A stretch of 64,000 nt of DNA, taken from Acholoe squamosa (taxonomy: Eukaryota > Annelida > Polychaeta > Phyllodocida > Polynoidae). Where the stretch lies: assembly GCA_949317995.1 (NCBI GenBank), contig OX439035.1, forward strand, positions 84,073,959 through 84,137,958. Direction: 5' to 3'. This document shows, piece after piece, positions 25,015 through 36,866 of the stretch (position 1 is the first letter of the stretch; every line of letters starts with the position of its first letter). The notes below the pieces were generated by a model that was not told where the DNA came from, ran no database searches, and worked only from the letters and a program-made list of their open reading frames with translations. The position numbers and the translations under genes are program-made.

Positions 25015-25622
25015 CTAACAGTCCCGGGGGGGGCCACTCCCTATCTTTTCTATAGTAACCATGTGCGTACATGGCCCCTGACTTGGTGCCCCTTTTAGCG
25101 GGGTAAAATTCAACCAAAATGAACCCCTTTTGACGGGAATTATCGTGGAAAAGTACCCCCTTTCCTGCTGTTAGAGTGCAAGAAGAGAAACCCCCAATTT
25201 GGGGACCCTTTCAACGGATTTTTTCCATAAAATATACCCCTTTCTCGACCATATTTTGATATTTTTTTCTGCAAAAGGTACCCCTTTCCCATCCAAAAAA
25301 CAATGATTTCCTGGACAAAGTACCCCTTTCCCAGCCAAAATTTTACAGTTCACTTCAGAAAAAGTCAAGAATTCAAGAATCGTAATGACCTCTTGATATT
25401 AAACCTAACTTTGGTTCTAGTTGGAGTATTTGAAAAATTCTTTTGCCATTCAACAGCCCTTTAAAAAGGTACCCCTTTTTGCTTAAATTGATCCCAAAAG
25501 GACCCCTTTTAACGGATCCGAGAGGATCCGCTACTAAGGCTCAAAATGTACCCCCTTTCCCTCTAGTTTTTGTACGCACATGGTGTCCATATATATCCAA
25601 GTGGCCCCCCTGGGCTAACAGT
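25015..25622. mobile_element. 592-bp TIR element with 8-bp TSD
   Basis: The element is 25023-25614 with ends CCCGGGGGGGGCCACT and GTGGCCCCCCTGGG. It is flanked by the exact 8-bp direct repeat CTAACAGT (25015-25022 and 25615-25622). The imperfect inverted ends extend about 50 bp and share CCATGTGCGTACA. The interior repeats GTACCCCTTTCC-like words at least six times. An 8-bp duplication fits hAT-type transposition (known for that superfamily). No transposase is present. Confidence 0.88.
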
Positions 25623-27410
25623 CTAGCTGTGACAGTTGCACACCTACACCAGCGTCCCGATACCCTGGTTACTACCAGGTCTTGTCACAGTGGCACACAT
25701 ACACGATGGGGTAGCGTCCCGTTGCCTTGACTATGAGAGGAGCTGGGGGTCGTCTCTCTGTAAACACTACCCCTGTCGTCGTCAGGCCCCATTGTAAACA
25801 ATTCCTGCCCTCAGCTGTGATTTGTAAGCAGACGACTTCCCGTCACATAAACACCTCTCTCTAGCGCTGCCAGGGGCCGCTGGAGGTGCATCTCTATGGT
25901 ACCCACAGACAAGAGCCAAGGGAGGGGTATATACAGGTATAGACAAGACCAGGTACATGTTGTGTAATTACACGACATGTCCCAGAGACTGAGGGTACAC
26001 CCTACATTCCAGCACCAGATGAACTATCTCTCACAGCGATGATGTAGCTAAAGGTCACTAAATGTTCAACCCACAGCTCACATGTCACGAACACCAGCTC
26101 AATGTGTCCTGTCCTGGCTAACCATACATAAATCATTTGACATTCGTTTATCTGTGTTTTTTTTTCAAAAGTTTATACAGATAGACTTGACCTAGTTCTT
26201 AAGTCGCCTTCTAATTTGCCCCGAGGTTCTAAATACCAAAGGACTATGATGGGTTCCATAGAAAGGATACATTAAAATCAGGCGATAATGAGAGGGTTGT
26301 CCCAATGAAAGATACAATCTTTATTCATGAGAGTAAAATGAACCAACGGCTATCCCCTTTCTTCCTCCAGATACGTGTGTTTAACTGTGGAACTGATAAA
26401 TCTTTGACACAATAACAATACAGTTTGCTTATGTCAAAGTTTAAACAATAAGTATGAATTCCATTGAGTTGACTCATTCACCAAAAAACATATGCTTGCA
26501 ACCAAAGAACCTTCGTATTACCCTTACATCACACATATAGGGCATTAGCACATTAGGCTATGGAGGCCGCCATTAGACCCCGACTGCACTATGACTAACA
26601 CCTTCAGCCCCCGTCTCCGCAGTAAATGCCAGGGATGCTTCCCATTGGTCAATAATACAATAGCCATGTGCCGTATAACAGTCCACAGCCCTTAGTTTAC
26701 GAGCAGCGCTTTCCTGCAAACAAGCAGTGTTGAGCTGCTCCTTTAGTACAGAACAGCTCACAGTGAGAGAGCTGGGTCCGACTGTGTCCCCAGCGGGTCG
26801 CCTTTAGGCTATAGTAAATATCAGGCCATCTGGCCAGGCTGCATGTAACTCCATGTATATTAATCACTTTAAGACCGGCAATGACTTGTGCATGCACAAA
26901 CAATAAGTCTTTTCCAACCTCATCTGTTTAACTGTTGCGAGATGCACTCGTCATAAGTATTACTTTGGGGTTTTGCCATATGTCTACATCAGTGGCCTTT
27001 TCCCTGTACTTACGAGTTTGCCTAACTATTTAGCCAAAATTAGGGGCTAAATGAGGGACGCCCCCCCCCCTTTTTTTCAAAATCCTGGATCCGACCCTGT
27101 ACATATCAATTACCTACATAATTGTTAAGCATTAGATACCATAATTAATCCCATCGGGTTGAGGGTATCCTATTTATATTTAGTATCACTGTGTAGGCCC
27201 ATTCCATGTTAAGTCTATCTTTTAGGGGTCGTTTTTGAAGGTACAGCACCCCACAGTGTCATACAAGACGAAATATGGTACTTGACTTTACAGGTCCATA
27301 AAGAGAGTAATAATAAAGATAACAGAGAATTTATATCACCATCAGGTCCGCCTACACATCACCTTTAATTTGGTACCACTACTGTCTTTGTGTGTAATAT
27401 ATTAATTATT
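25623..27410. other. No gene seen
   Basis: Contains one GAGC-W-GCTC site (26732) with a near copy at 26752, and a C/T run at 27061-27077 followed by TTTCAAAATCCTGGATCCG that looks like a MITE fragment. No exon recognised. Confidence 0.5.
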
Positions 27411-27439
27411 TTAGAAGCATTTACATGAGAAAATGTATG

Positions 27440-28005
27440 ATTTTCATGGACTATAATTAAATGTTCGGACATGAATGTTCAGAAATGAAAATTTGATGAA
27501 AAAGCTGAAATAAAGTTATCTAAATGCTTCACTTAACCCTCTAATAAATATTTTTCATGGCAATATAATTCAAGCAAAGTTGACTGAGAAGTATTTCATT
27601 GACTGAATAATTGTATGTGCCTTTAATTAACTGTTCGGAAATGAAACCCTAAAAAATCTCAATTTTTTTCACAACTTTATAGTCAGGAATTACATATACT
27701 TGCATATTTTCTCCAAATGTAATATGCCTTTAGGTAGTATCCTCATTGTATTTCTATTATATCTAAACACAAAGAACTATGGGTATTCAGATATACTTTT
27801 AAGGCATTTTATAATTAATCGTTCGGAAATGAACTGAAATCTGAGGACATTAGAAATAAATTCATAGAAAATTGTCTATTCATCACAGGCTAAAAAATTA
27901 AAGTATATCATAAAATTGAGATGACAATAATTAATCCTATTCAAGCACATGAGACATTAACGTCAAAGATCATTTTACAATTATGCTTCAAAAATGAAAA
28001 TTTGA
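27440..28005 (+). repeat. Degenerate ~175-bp tandem repeat
   Basis: AATTAA(N)TGTTCGGAAATGAA-type boxes recur with TTCGG starts at 27464, 27634 and 27822 and a weaker TTCAAAAATGAA at 27987 (steps 170, 188, 165). Each is preceded by an A/T-rich stretch ending in AATTAA/AATTAT and followed by AAAATTTGA-like sequence. The monomers are otherwise strongly diverged. Confidence 0.55.
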
Positions 28006-28505
28006 GTTGAGGACAGGCACTTTTCACTGCCTGTCCATCATTCACCATCCTTACTGCAGGAAAAATAACATTTTAAGACATCATAATGCTCATGAAAAAT
28101 ATCTCTGAGACTTCAGGATTCATTAGAGCCTCCGTACCAGGTACTCACATTATTCTATATACATAGCCTACCATTCCAAGATATGACCAAAATGCATCTG
28201 ATGACATAGAAAGATAGACTTCAGCTGGAATGTGCCTGTATCGTCAGCGAGTAGCTCACCAGCCATTGTCAGACGGACTCTAGCAGATAGAACTGGTATA
28301 AAGGGTTGGGAGTAGACAGGCGTTTTGGGTTCCTACAGCATCTCCTGTCCCCACAAAGCAATGTATGCCTTAGGTTGGGTTCACATGCAGACTTGCATTG
28401 GTTCTTCGTAAAATAGATCTAGAGCCATCATATTGCACACAAATTTCGCCATTAGTACGAATAGTCACACAGGGTTAATTATACAATGGAGGCGATGTTG
28501 GTCAT
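28006..28505. other. No gene seen
   Basis: Includes a second copy of the 16-mer GCCTCCGTACCAGGTA (28128-28143; first at 24945-24960). Otherwise ordinary sequence. Confidence 0.5.
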
Positions 28506-28650
28506 GACATGGCATGGCGAGAACAGGGCAAGGACAGGATAGAAAGGACAAGGACATGGGAGGAGGGCATGAGGAGGGGAAGGACATGACAAGAACAGAT
28601 AGATGGGTGGGAGGCAAAGAAGGAGGCAGGGACGGGTCAGGAGGCATAAG
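28506..28650 (+). repeat. Purine-rich tract
   Basis: About 145 bp of strongly purine-rich plus strand built from loosely repeated GGACA(A/G)GGACATG-like words. The proline/cysteine frames on the minus strand are a by-product. Confidence 0.6.
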
Positions 28651-29417
28651 GCACATGGTAGGCCCCCCATGGACAGCAATCCGCGCCATGTGACCCTTGA
28701 CCTGCCCCGGAAGTACTAGGACAGAGAGGCGGGGCAGACTGATGGGAGGGGCATGGAGGATGGTAAACGGGTTTTGTATATACTAGACCCAGAAAGTATT
28801 ATAGACTAGCTGCAGTCCTTGGTCCTCTTCTTTGTTAGTGGCATGGTGGAGAAGGAAAACCAATCTAGGGGTAGCCTAACTTAGGTTTACCTGGATGACA
28901 AAGATGAGAGATGGCCTCCTTCAACGCCCCCCACCGCCCGGCTTAGAAATGTAAAGAAAAATCACTCTACTAGATACGAGAGTGATAGCCCGGCTATCAG
29001 CAACCGAATTATATCAATCTGCATCACAACTTCCAGGATTAACCATGATTACTATGTTCTAGCATAATACACTTTGTATATGAAAGTTTGGTTCTCTGAT
29101 CTATACAGATATATTGCATGTAGAAAGTATTTTTCCACACAGAAGAAACCTTTTCATTTATGTATTATGGTACGCCTCCCAATACCTCCTGCTTTTTTTA
29201 CATCAACAGGCCTCGGGTGTTCTCTAACAGAACTCGAACAGAGACAATACATGTGCTAGGCAATATGAAAACTATCGATAAACGAGCTTTGTTTCCTCAG
29301 GTCAGCATTCATCACAATAATGGTCCATTGGGGAAACTTGATATGCCCATGTTTCTCATTGATATTTATCAAAGGTGTATCATCATGCTACAGGGAGTAC
29401 TGGGTTGGTCTTATGTT
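28651..29417. other. No gene seen
   Basis: Ordinary sequence with short chance frames; no repeat or element recognised. Confidence 0.5.
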
Positions 29418-29550
29418 CAGGGATGAAAGTTACTGGGCCCAAAAATCCCTGAAATGCTGAATAAGAACCCATCTAAATATTGATTTTGTATATGAATGTA
29501 TAGGGCTTTGGAACTTCAAAATCCCTGAAATCAGGGAAATCCCTGAAGCT
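29418..29550 (+). mobile_element. CAGGGATGAAAG MITE, decayed copy
   Basis: It begins CAGGGATGAAAGTTACTGGG and matches the complete copy at 32419-32560 through ATGTATAGGGC.TTGGAACTT and AAATCAGGGAAATCCCTGAAG. The right terminal repeat is missing or mutated and no target duplication remains. Confidence 0.75.
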
Positions 29551-30749
29551 TATTTGTGTATCACTAGAGGGTGTACTGTATTTTCCAATATGTACTACCC
29601 GGTAGTCTGTTTTTTTATTCAGGGCCAAAACCTTAATAGTAAAGATCAGTAGACATTTTAGTATAAGTTATGGCGTATCGGTCTCTTTGCCCTGGAGAAT
29701 CTGTTAGCACTCAGGTTCTAGAAATTACTGCTTATGTTCATTACATCTTTAAGATTCAACTCTCCGAAATGAAAATACTTTTAATACACTACTTACAGTG
29801 TACATCAACCTCCATATTCCATGAGCAAAGTGCAAATACCAGAGCATACAGAGAATAAACTAATGATGATAAACTAACATCATCTGAAAATTAATCCCAC
29901 TGACCCTGTCGCCCATGACCCCCACCCACAAGACAAGGGGACACATAGTGTAACCCTAGCACCAAAGTGAACTCATTCACAGTTATTAGTCCATGCGGGA
30001 AAGCAGCTTACGTCCATACTCTACCCATGTTGGGGGTCATAGGTCACGATGAGCTGCACACTGAGCTGCTCCCTGTATTAATCACCCGCATAGTTTTTAT
30101 ACCCCATCAGACATCAACACTCACACAGATTGAGACGGGAGGTGAGGTATACAGGTTTATGTCTGTCAGTGGGGGTTTGGTTCTGATACTTGATATGGGG
30201 TATTGTGTCATGGGATGAGGGCAGGCACGTGTAGATTGAAATGGGGACGGTCGAGGGTGTGTCAGTATGAAGTAGCAAAGAGTTATAGCAAAGCCAACGT
30301 AGACGTATAAGCCGCACCCTACGCATGTGGAGCACCCCCAACTTATGACAAGGCTATAAAGCCTTATTAAAGGCACACCTAGGGCTTGATTTCGGGCTGT
30401 TCTAAAATGTAATACCCTTGCTTAAAAGGCGCATCCCAAACTTTTCCTAATCCTTTAAGGTGCATTCTAAGAGCTCCATCCTCACGTATACACCGTGTCT
30501 TATATGGGGGGAATTATATATATGTGGCTATTTCCAGTCATATTGTACTTTTGCCATACAAAATGTACGAGATCACAAGCTGCTCTTCCAGTGGCATTCA
30601 CAGTAGCTCGGCTACATCGTTTTTCAATTTGCATGTATAAAGCCAGTAGGGCTCACATTGAAAGGGTACATTGTGTGCTGTAAAATCCATACGAAATCGT
30701 ATCATTTTGAAATGCACAGAACCGAAATGTAATTACAATACATAAGTTG
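29551..30749. other. No gene seen
   Basis: Holds one GAGC-W-GCTC site (30063) and a degenerate stretch at 30300-30450 with GTATAAG.CGCACC and AAAAGGCGCATCCC words related to the 21.3 kb TIR element. Confidence 0.45.
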
Positions 30750-30997
30750 GGCCAAAAAAGAAAGAGAGCTGTGTTTCCGGTAACATGGTCCAAAAAGTTG
30801 AGGTAGGTAGGTCGGAATTTTCTTTTTTTTTTAATTTTCTTTTTTTTTTTTTTTTTTGGGGGGGGGGGTCCAAGGTCTCATATAGTCATTCTTTGCTGGG
30901 TTTTCACTGGTGGGTGTTAGAAATGTTCATTTCTAGCATCGACCCTGTTTAGCTGAGGTCGGTCGGGTGACTGGAAACAAACCTTTTTTTTTTGGCC
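30750..30997. mobile_element. TIR element, GGCCAAAAAA ends
   Basis: The left end GGCCAAAAAAGAAAG...GTTTCCGGTAAC is mirrored at the right by GTGACTGGAAAC...TTTTTTTTGGCC. Inside are AGTTGAGGTAGGTAGGTCGG and CTGAGGTCGGTCGGGTGAC, plus T and G homopolymers. No clear target duplication. Confidence 0.5.
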
Positions 30998-32412
30998 TTA
31001 TCGCTTGACAAACACAACAATGCTATGATATGTATCAACTTTGTACCACTGGTATACCGGTAGACGAATTGAGGTCCAAATGATAGCAGACCTATATATT
31101 CCAGTATAGGCGTCTATTCAATACTGCCTAAATACCATCTATCATAGGCCTCTACTGGGGTAATGACACCTATCAGACTAACCCTCCCCCCAACCAGTAG
31201 ATCACTGGACGTACATGTGTACACACTTATGTACACATCAGCCATGCCTGGCCTCCCCCAATCATATGTGATCAACTCGTGTATAGCCTGTGTAAAATGA
31301 GCACAGAATTCACATTTCTCTGCTCATTGCTGTGACCTCCACAACTTGTGGATCGCTCCCCATGTATAGGGTATTACCATCCAGATATGGTCTTAGCAGC
31401 ATAAACATGGAGGACCGGGATGGATGGGTTTATAGGGAGTAAGTAGGTCACAGCTGGTTTATTATCTAGCCACATGCACATTTAGTATTGATCCCTGCAG
31501 CATTCTCGATTTTCAGATGCCCCATAAAAGCCAATGAGAGCCTGACCATTACCCCCAGACCAATATCTACCTCTACATTGAATCATGTACTATGGTCGGT
31601 CACCAATATCTATTTAAAGGACTGTTGTTGCTCAGGATGAGTCACTGGGTTGTATGCCAGTATATCATATTCATCGACGCCTAGATTATATTAGTTCTTG
31701 CATGTTTCCTCTCACCATGTTCTGATGACTAATGCTGGCAATATGAAATTGGAATATCGGTAGTCTATTCTGTATGAGGAAACTAGGATCGAAGTGTATT
31801 CTAAAATCTACAATTTCTAAATACATGTATCTACTTTTGAAGAGAGACTTCACCATGAATCACATCGATCAATCATAAACTGGTTACTGATGGCAGAGAC
31901 ATTCCTTGCTTGATAGTATGTCTGAGGAAGGTTGTCACGGTAGGGAATTGGGAGGGGGTACCAGATACTGGACTGGGTCCAGCTGCAAAGGCTGACACGA
32001 CTATGCAGGGTTGGCGGTAGGCGCGACGACCCGTGTTCGTGCGTCAGGGCCATCAGCAGGCGGCAAATCAATGAGACCTGGCCATACGAGGAGCCATCCA
32101 GATAGTCAAGGCAAGGGAGGAAGGGAGAGAAGGGTGGGATGGGGGAGGGTCGATAGGTGGGCGTGTAAGAGGAGGCCACAGCGATCGCAGGAGGTCAAGA
32201 AACAACCCATGGGGCTAAGGCTATACTAGGGCTAGTGCAGTCCTTAGGACTTGGGATTTCTTATTTATGACTGGGCACTGTGTGCTATGTGGAGACCTAT
32301 AAGGATGACCTGTCGTTAATGGGTTCCGAAGTAACCGGAAGTGCCTCCATGTCAATACTGTTCATTCACCCTACCATTGACTGCAGTCTAGATAGAATAT
32401 AATGCAGCAATG
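30998..32412. other. No gene seen
   Basis: Ordinary sequence; a purine-rich patch lies at 32105-32160. The 109-codon minus frame at 31850-32179 has no recognisable domain and overlaps a plus frame. Confidence 0.5.
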
Positions 32413-32566
32413 TAAATTCAGGGATGAAAGTCACAGAGTGCGAAAATCCCTGAAATGGTCCAATATCTGCCCAAAAATACTGTGTTTTATATAAATGTAT
32501 AGGGCCTTGGAACTTTTAAATCCCTGAAATCAGGGAAATCCCTGAAGACTTTCATCCCTGTAAATT
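32413..32566 (+). mobile_element. CAGGGATGAAAG MITE, complete, 6-bp TSD
   Basis: The element is 32419-32560 (142 bp), with ends CAGGGATGAAAGTC and GACTTTCATCCCTG as perfect 14-bp inverted repeats. It is flanked by the exact 6-bp direct repeat TAAATT (32413-32418, 32561-32566). CAG...CTG ends with a short target duplication suggest a hAT-like family. Non-coding. Confidence 0.88.
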
Positions 32567-32589
32567 GCTGATAACTCAAAAAGTGAAAA

Positions 32590-32760
32590 GCCTGTGATTG
32601 GCTGCCATGAGTTGTGCACTCATCCTGTTGCATCAGCACTCCCTCACCCAGGTTATTCGCACCACCCCGGGCACACCACCAAGCCAATATTCGCATAACT
32701 CCCGCCAAAACTGTGCTATTTGCACCACATTGCCAAAAAAAGGCGGGAAAGCGGATACAT
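32590..32760. promoter_or_regulatory. CCAAT/E2F-like promoter module
   Basis: Two CCAAT boxes (ATTGG at 32597-32601, CCAAT at 32684-32688) and two opposed E2F-type sites (TCCCGCCAAAA at 32700-32710, GGCGGGAAA at 32742-32750) lie within about 155 bp. Paired CCAAT and E2F sites are typical of cell-cycle promoters (known). No adjoining coding exon was recognised on either side, so this may be chance. Confidence 0.25.
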
Positions 32761-33121
32761 TGATCAACATCATATTCCTTCACCATTGGAGGAAAAAAAC
32801 GTCTTATGGCTGCCAACCAACTGACTCTGTACAGTATTGACAATTTCTTAAAATTTACAAAACTTGGTATTGAAATACCTTTTCAGGCAAGGCCCATACA
32901 TCTCCTCCTTTAATGGCACTACAAGTTCATTAAGTAACTCTGCCTCTTATATATAAAATTTCCATCTTTTTTTAAACTAATTCACACCACCAAAATGACT
33001 GAAAGTGCAGGGCCCAGGGTGTCTCCTTATAACTCGCTTTTTGAGTTAACAATGTATTGTATACATTGGGGCCTGGGACTCTGGATTCTTAATCCCGGAA
33101 ATGTGGACATAGAAATTGTCT

Positions 33122-33615
33122 ACTATTCAGTGTTGCCGAAATGACGCCGGCTTTTGCCGGTGTAGAATCCTGGTGGCCGGCGTAATGCCTCAGCTTCATA
33201 ATGGTGAAAGAATTTTTCAAATTGGACAATTAGAAGCGAAGATAGGGCCACATTTGTAAAATCATTTTATATTATATTTTTCACAGTATGAAACAAGTTA
33301 TAATGAAGTTTATAAAGGTAGCTTGAAAAATCAACCTTATATGGCCTGTGTGAGGGGGAAATGGCCTGCGTTAGATGCTAAGACGCAGGCCACTTTGGCT
33401 TGCGTATAGAACAGGGATGTAAGTCAGGAATGGGCAAAAATCAGGAAGCCATACATTTACTTGCAATAAAAGCCTTCTATTTTTCCAAACAGCCATCCTT
33501 ACCACTCGTATAAGGAAAATACATGTCATTCAAAAATTTCAGAAATCAGGAAATCCTGGTAAAATCTGAAGCCTTACATCCCTGATAGAAAAAGTTTTCG
33601 GCAACACTGACTATT
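33122..33615. mobile_element. CAGTGTTGCCGAAA element, 6-bp TSD, interrupted
   Basis: The element is 33128-33609, with ends CAGTGTTGCCGAAA and TTTTCGGCAACACTG. It is flanked by the exact 6-bp direct repeat ACTATT (33122-33127, 33610-33615). Its right part is split by the insertion at 33412-33584. The body contains GCCGGCTTTTGCCGG and paired CCTGCGTTAGATGC/GACGCAGGCC words. Non-coding; hAT-like by its ends. Confidence 0.85.
33406..33590. mobile_element. CAGGGATGTAAG MITE nested in the element above
   Basis: The element is 33412-33584 (173 bp), with ends CAGGGATGTAAG and CTTACATCCCTG. It is flanked by the exact 6-bp direct repeat ATAGAA (33406-33411, 33585-33590). It inserted into the CAGTGTTGCC element, so it is the younger of the two. 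Its ends resemble those of the 32419 copy, but the body differs. Confidence 0.88.
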
Positions 33616-33971
33616 CCACATTTAGTCTTGGTTTTAGCCACATGATTCAACAAAGCAGCTTTTTTTCATTGATCCTCAGCCATCTCCTTAACTTTTTACT
33701 TGACGTGTGGGCAATGACAAATGCTTCCTGTTCTCTCGTGAGTGCAGCCGTTAATCCAACAGCATTGTGCACGTGATAATTCCTAAATGGAATCAATGGT
33801 GTGGCATAATCCACAGGTCCTATCCTGAGATCTATTGTATTTTATGTCAGAGACTGGTATGTTATATACGATACCCTGGTACCGGTACTTAACGATGATT
33901 TACGGCTATGAGGCTCTTTCCTTTTATGGGGACTTTTAAATATGATATACATGTACTATGTGATTCCCTTC

Positions 33972-34295
33972 TTAGGGAGTGGTCATTATTTATCAACAGG
34001 GGGGGGTGGTGGGTTTTCGCACGGACGCACGGAAATTTTTTACGCCCCCCCTCGCTGGTAGTCAAAATTTTTTGTGCCCCCCCCACACCGGAGTCGTGGA
34101 GAGTTTTCACGCCCCTCTTTGATCTAGTAGCGCGCGGGCTTTTTTGCTAAAAAGAGGGTGAATTTTTTTAGCCCCCCCCCTCAAGAGGGTTCAAAATTGT
34201 TTTAGCCCCCCCCCTCGGGAGGGGTCTGAAAATTTTACGCCCCCCCCTCAAACCCACCACCCACCCCCTGTTGATAAATAATGACCACTCCCTTA
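33972..34295. mobile_element. PIF/Harbinger-like hairpin MITE, copy 1
   Basis: The element is 33975-34292 (318 bp). The ends GGGAGTGGTCATTATTTATC and its inverted copy are perfect over at least 25 bp, and the exact 3-bp repeat TTA flanks both sides. A TTA target is typical of PIF/Harbinger (known). The interior is a series of C runs separated by AAAATTTT-type spacers, so the whole unit can fold on itself. Frames across it are artefacts. Confidence 0.88.
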
Positions 34296-36815
34296 AAGCA
34301 AGAGGAACTCATCAGGAATTGGTGAGAAAAAAGGATGTTTGACGATGATTGACGTCAACCAGAATACCGTGGTTATTTACAATATCCATCTTCAATATCT
34401 AATGGGGCTATGATTTTGTAAAAAGATGGGAGAAATTTATAATTCTTTTCCTCCTTTGATGTGCCAGTTTTTATCCATGATTCCTCAGTTTCCTCACACC
34501 TATGTCATAGTACCCCATCCACCCCAGGGAGGGACTGCTGACAGAACCAATGTTTCCTTAGTAACTGAAGTACCCTCACACAGATAGCCTTCCCCCATAA
34601 CATCCCCACTTTTTGCTGTTGATGTTGGTGTTACATTGTGAGTGTTTTGGAAGGCATCTAGAAACACCCTGATAATACTCACATGGGGGTTACTTTTTGC
34701 TAAATACCGATGTGTAGACATGACAATCGGAATACTGGGACCAATTATAGAATTATTGTAAGCTTTCTTACTCAGCTATCCTCCTTGGAAATTCCTCTAG
34801 GGTTGATGAAAAAGTAGGGAAGGAATCATGTGTTTGGAGAGTTCACCAGCGAACACTCACACCCTGAGTGTCAGAGTCATAGTTACAAGCTCACTGATTC
34901 ATTATACCAGTGTCCTATGGGGGGATCTGCCTGGAATATGTCGAGGTACAGAGAGCTTCCAGATGAATTATTTGGGCAAGGACTTATTTAATCTGTCCTG
35001 GGTTGTGTATGGGTAACGAAGGCCAAGTCTGGTCTCCGTTTCTGCAAGCACTACAAAAAGCTGAGATGTCTTTGGTGGGCGGTGATCGTTTCCAAACTAG
35101 CATCCAGCCCACTATGCCGACACACGCCACACATTTCTCCGTGTTCCAATGTTTATTGCTCCAATCTGCACCTTTTTTCTGCCTACCTCACAAAAAATCC
35201 CACTTGCAGCCGTCATAAAAGCCCCTCCTCATCGTACATTTCCTGCTTGGTTGCTATAATACTATGCTGCTGTATAGGTATTGCCTTGACTCCCCCTTAC
35301 CCCCTGGAGGAAACCCCATCCACATGGAGGAGACCTCTTCCATCACCCTACCTGCCCTCCTCCTCCATCTAGCATATCACCCCCCCCCTTCCGTCTCCCT
35401 ACCATAGCCGCAGGTCACGCGCCCTGTGCTAGGCGTCATCGGGGCACGGCGTGACCTTTAAACCCTGACCCCCGTCTGACCTGAGCCCCTGGAGTGGGGT
35501 TACCTGTCAGGTGGAGCAGGTCTCAGTAGGTACTGGAGAGTGGGATACCCATAGTGGTTTTTGTAGGTCACTGTCTGGAGCCACTCCAAGTAGAGCTATA
35601 GGGCTTTTTCCTGAGGTTTCCGTTTGTCCAAGGAAGCTATGACGTTGTGCTCTGCACCCAGGGCTGTACAACACTTTAATATCTGCTGTAAAATGGCTGC
35701 AGTAACATTTATCACGAGCAGTTTCCCTAGCATCATTGTCAGCTACTTTCACTCCACACAAAAACCTGTACCATTGTCACTGCAGCCTATGCTTTCAGCC
35801 TGAAAAAGTCGACAGATATCACAATGATGTTCTTGGCTTTGTGTCACTGCTAAGTCTGCCCTATCTGAGGTGACTGTGAAAGCATCAAGCAGCAGTCACA
35901 CGATTCCGTGGCTTGGGTACCTGCATAGCATCAGCTGATAGGTACCGTATGGGTGCAAGTTACCGGTGGAATTAGCAAAGAACTAGATAAATACGCGTAT
36001 AGGTATACACCACTACATGTATTTTACTGCAAATATGTGCATCAGCAAAGACATTAATTGTACACCTGATGACAAAATCAATACAGCTGTCACATATATA
36101 CCGTAGGGTACTAGTGAGTGACCAGTTCATATTGTCACTTCTGTCTGATTCAAATAAACTGACACACGGAAATCTGCATTCTTTTAGAGTTCCACCAACT
36201 TGATGTGCGGCAGCCCTGTTTCTGGCCTGTTTCCCACCTTACCTTCGATCTGTTGATACATTACCATAACATTAGCCTACAAGCTGGAAACCATGTGTTT
36301 CTACTTTTGATTGGTACCGACTTTTCTTCCTGTCTTTTCTTTCATACTTAAAGTGAAACACAATTGAATCAAGGATGAAGTAAGCTCTCACCATGTGGGA
36401 ATTATCACAGTACTGTTAGTCAGCATGTATAAGTGATCAATGACATGGTTCAACAACGTGTACTTTCTCCAAGTTCTAGTGCACTGCCGGTCCAGTACTT
36501 AAAGAGTTTCTTTATGGACTGCTTATATCAAATGAGATATTTGTCTGTTTTAAATGACACTTTTAAGTGCTTGAGCTTTTAAAAAATTGTGGTGGAGAGT
36601 AGTGTTGATTGGAAATATGATATTTCCATATAAATGAGCATCATGAAGGTACAAATGTATCCCTCGTATTGCATTGATGGTTATTACCTCAAAAATTATC
36701 ATCTTGGTTCATTGCGAACGTTCCCACTTCTTCGTGTGAATAAAGTATGCAATCATAGAATTATCTCCTATATTATAGCAATAATACACGTTGATAATGG
36801 ATACCATTAGTTGTG
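34296..36815. other. No gene seen
   Basis: Ordinary sequence; a C/T-rich patch at 35285-35400 and a CRE-like TGACGTCA near 34349. Chance frames only. Confidence 0.5.
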
Positions 36816-36866
36816 GTATAGACTACATACAAGGTGTACTGTATAGACTACATACATAGGTGTCTA
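36816..36866 (+). repeat. 25-bp tandem duplication
   Basis: Two adjacent units GTATAGACTACATACA followed by (T)AGGTGT.CT. Confidence 0.8.
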
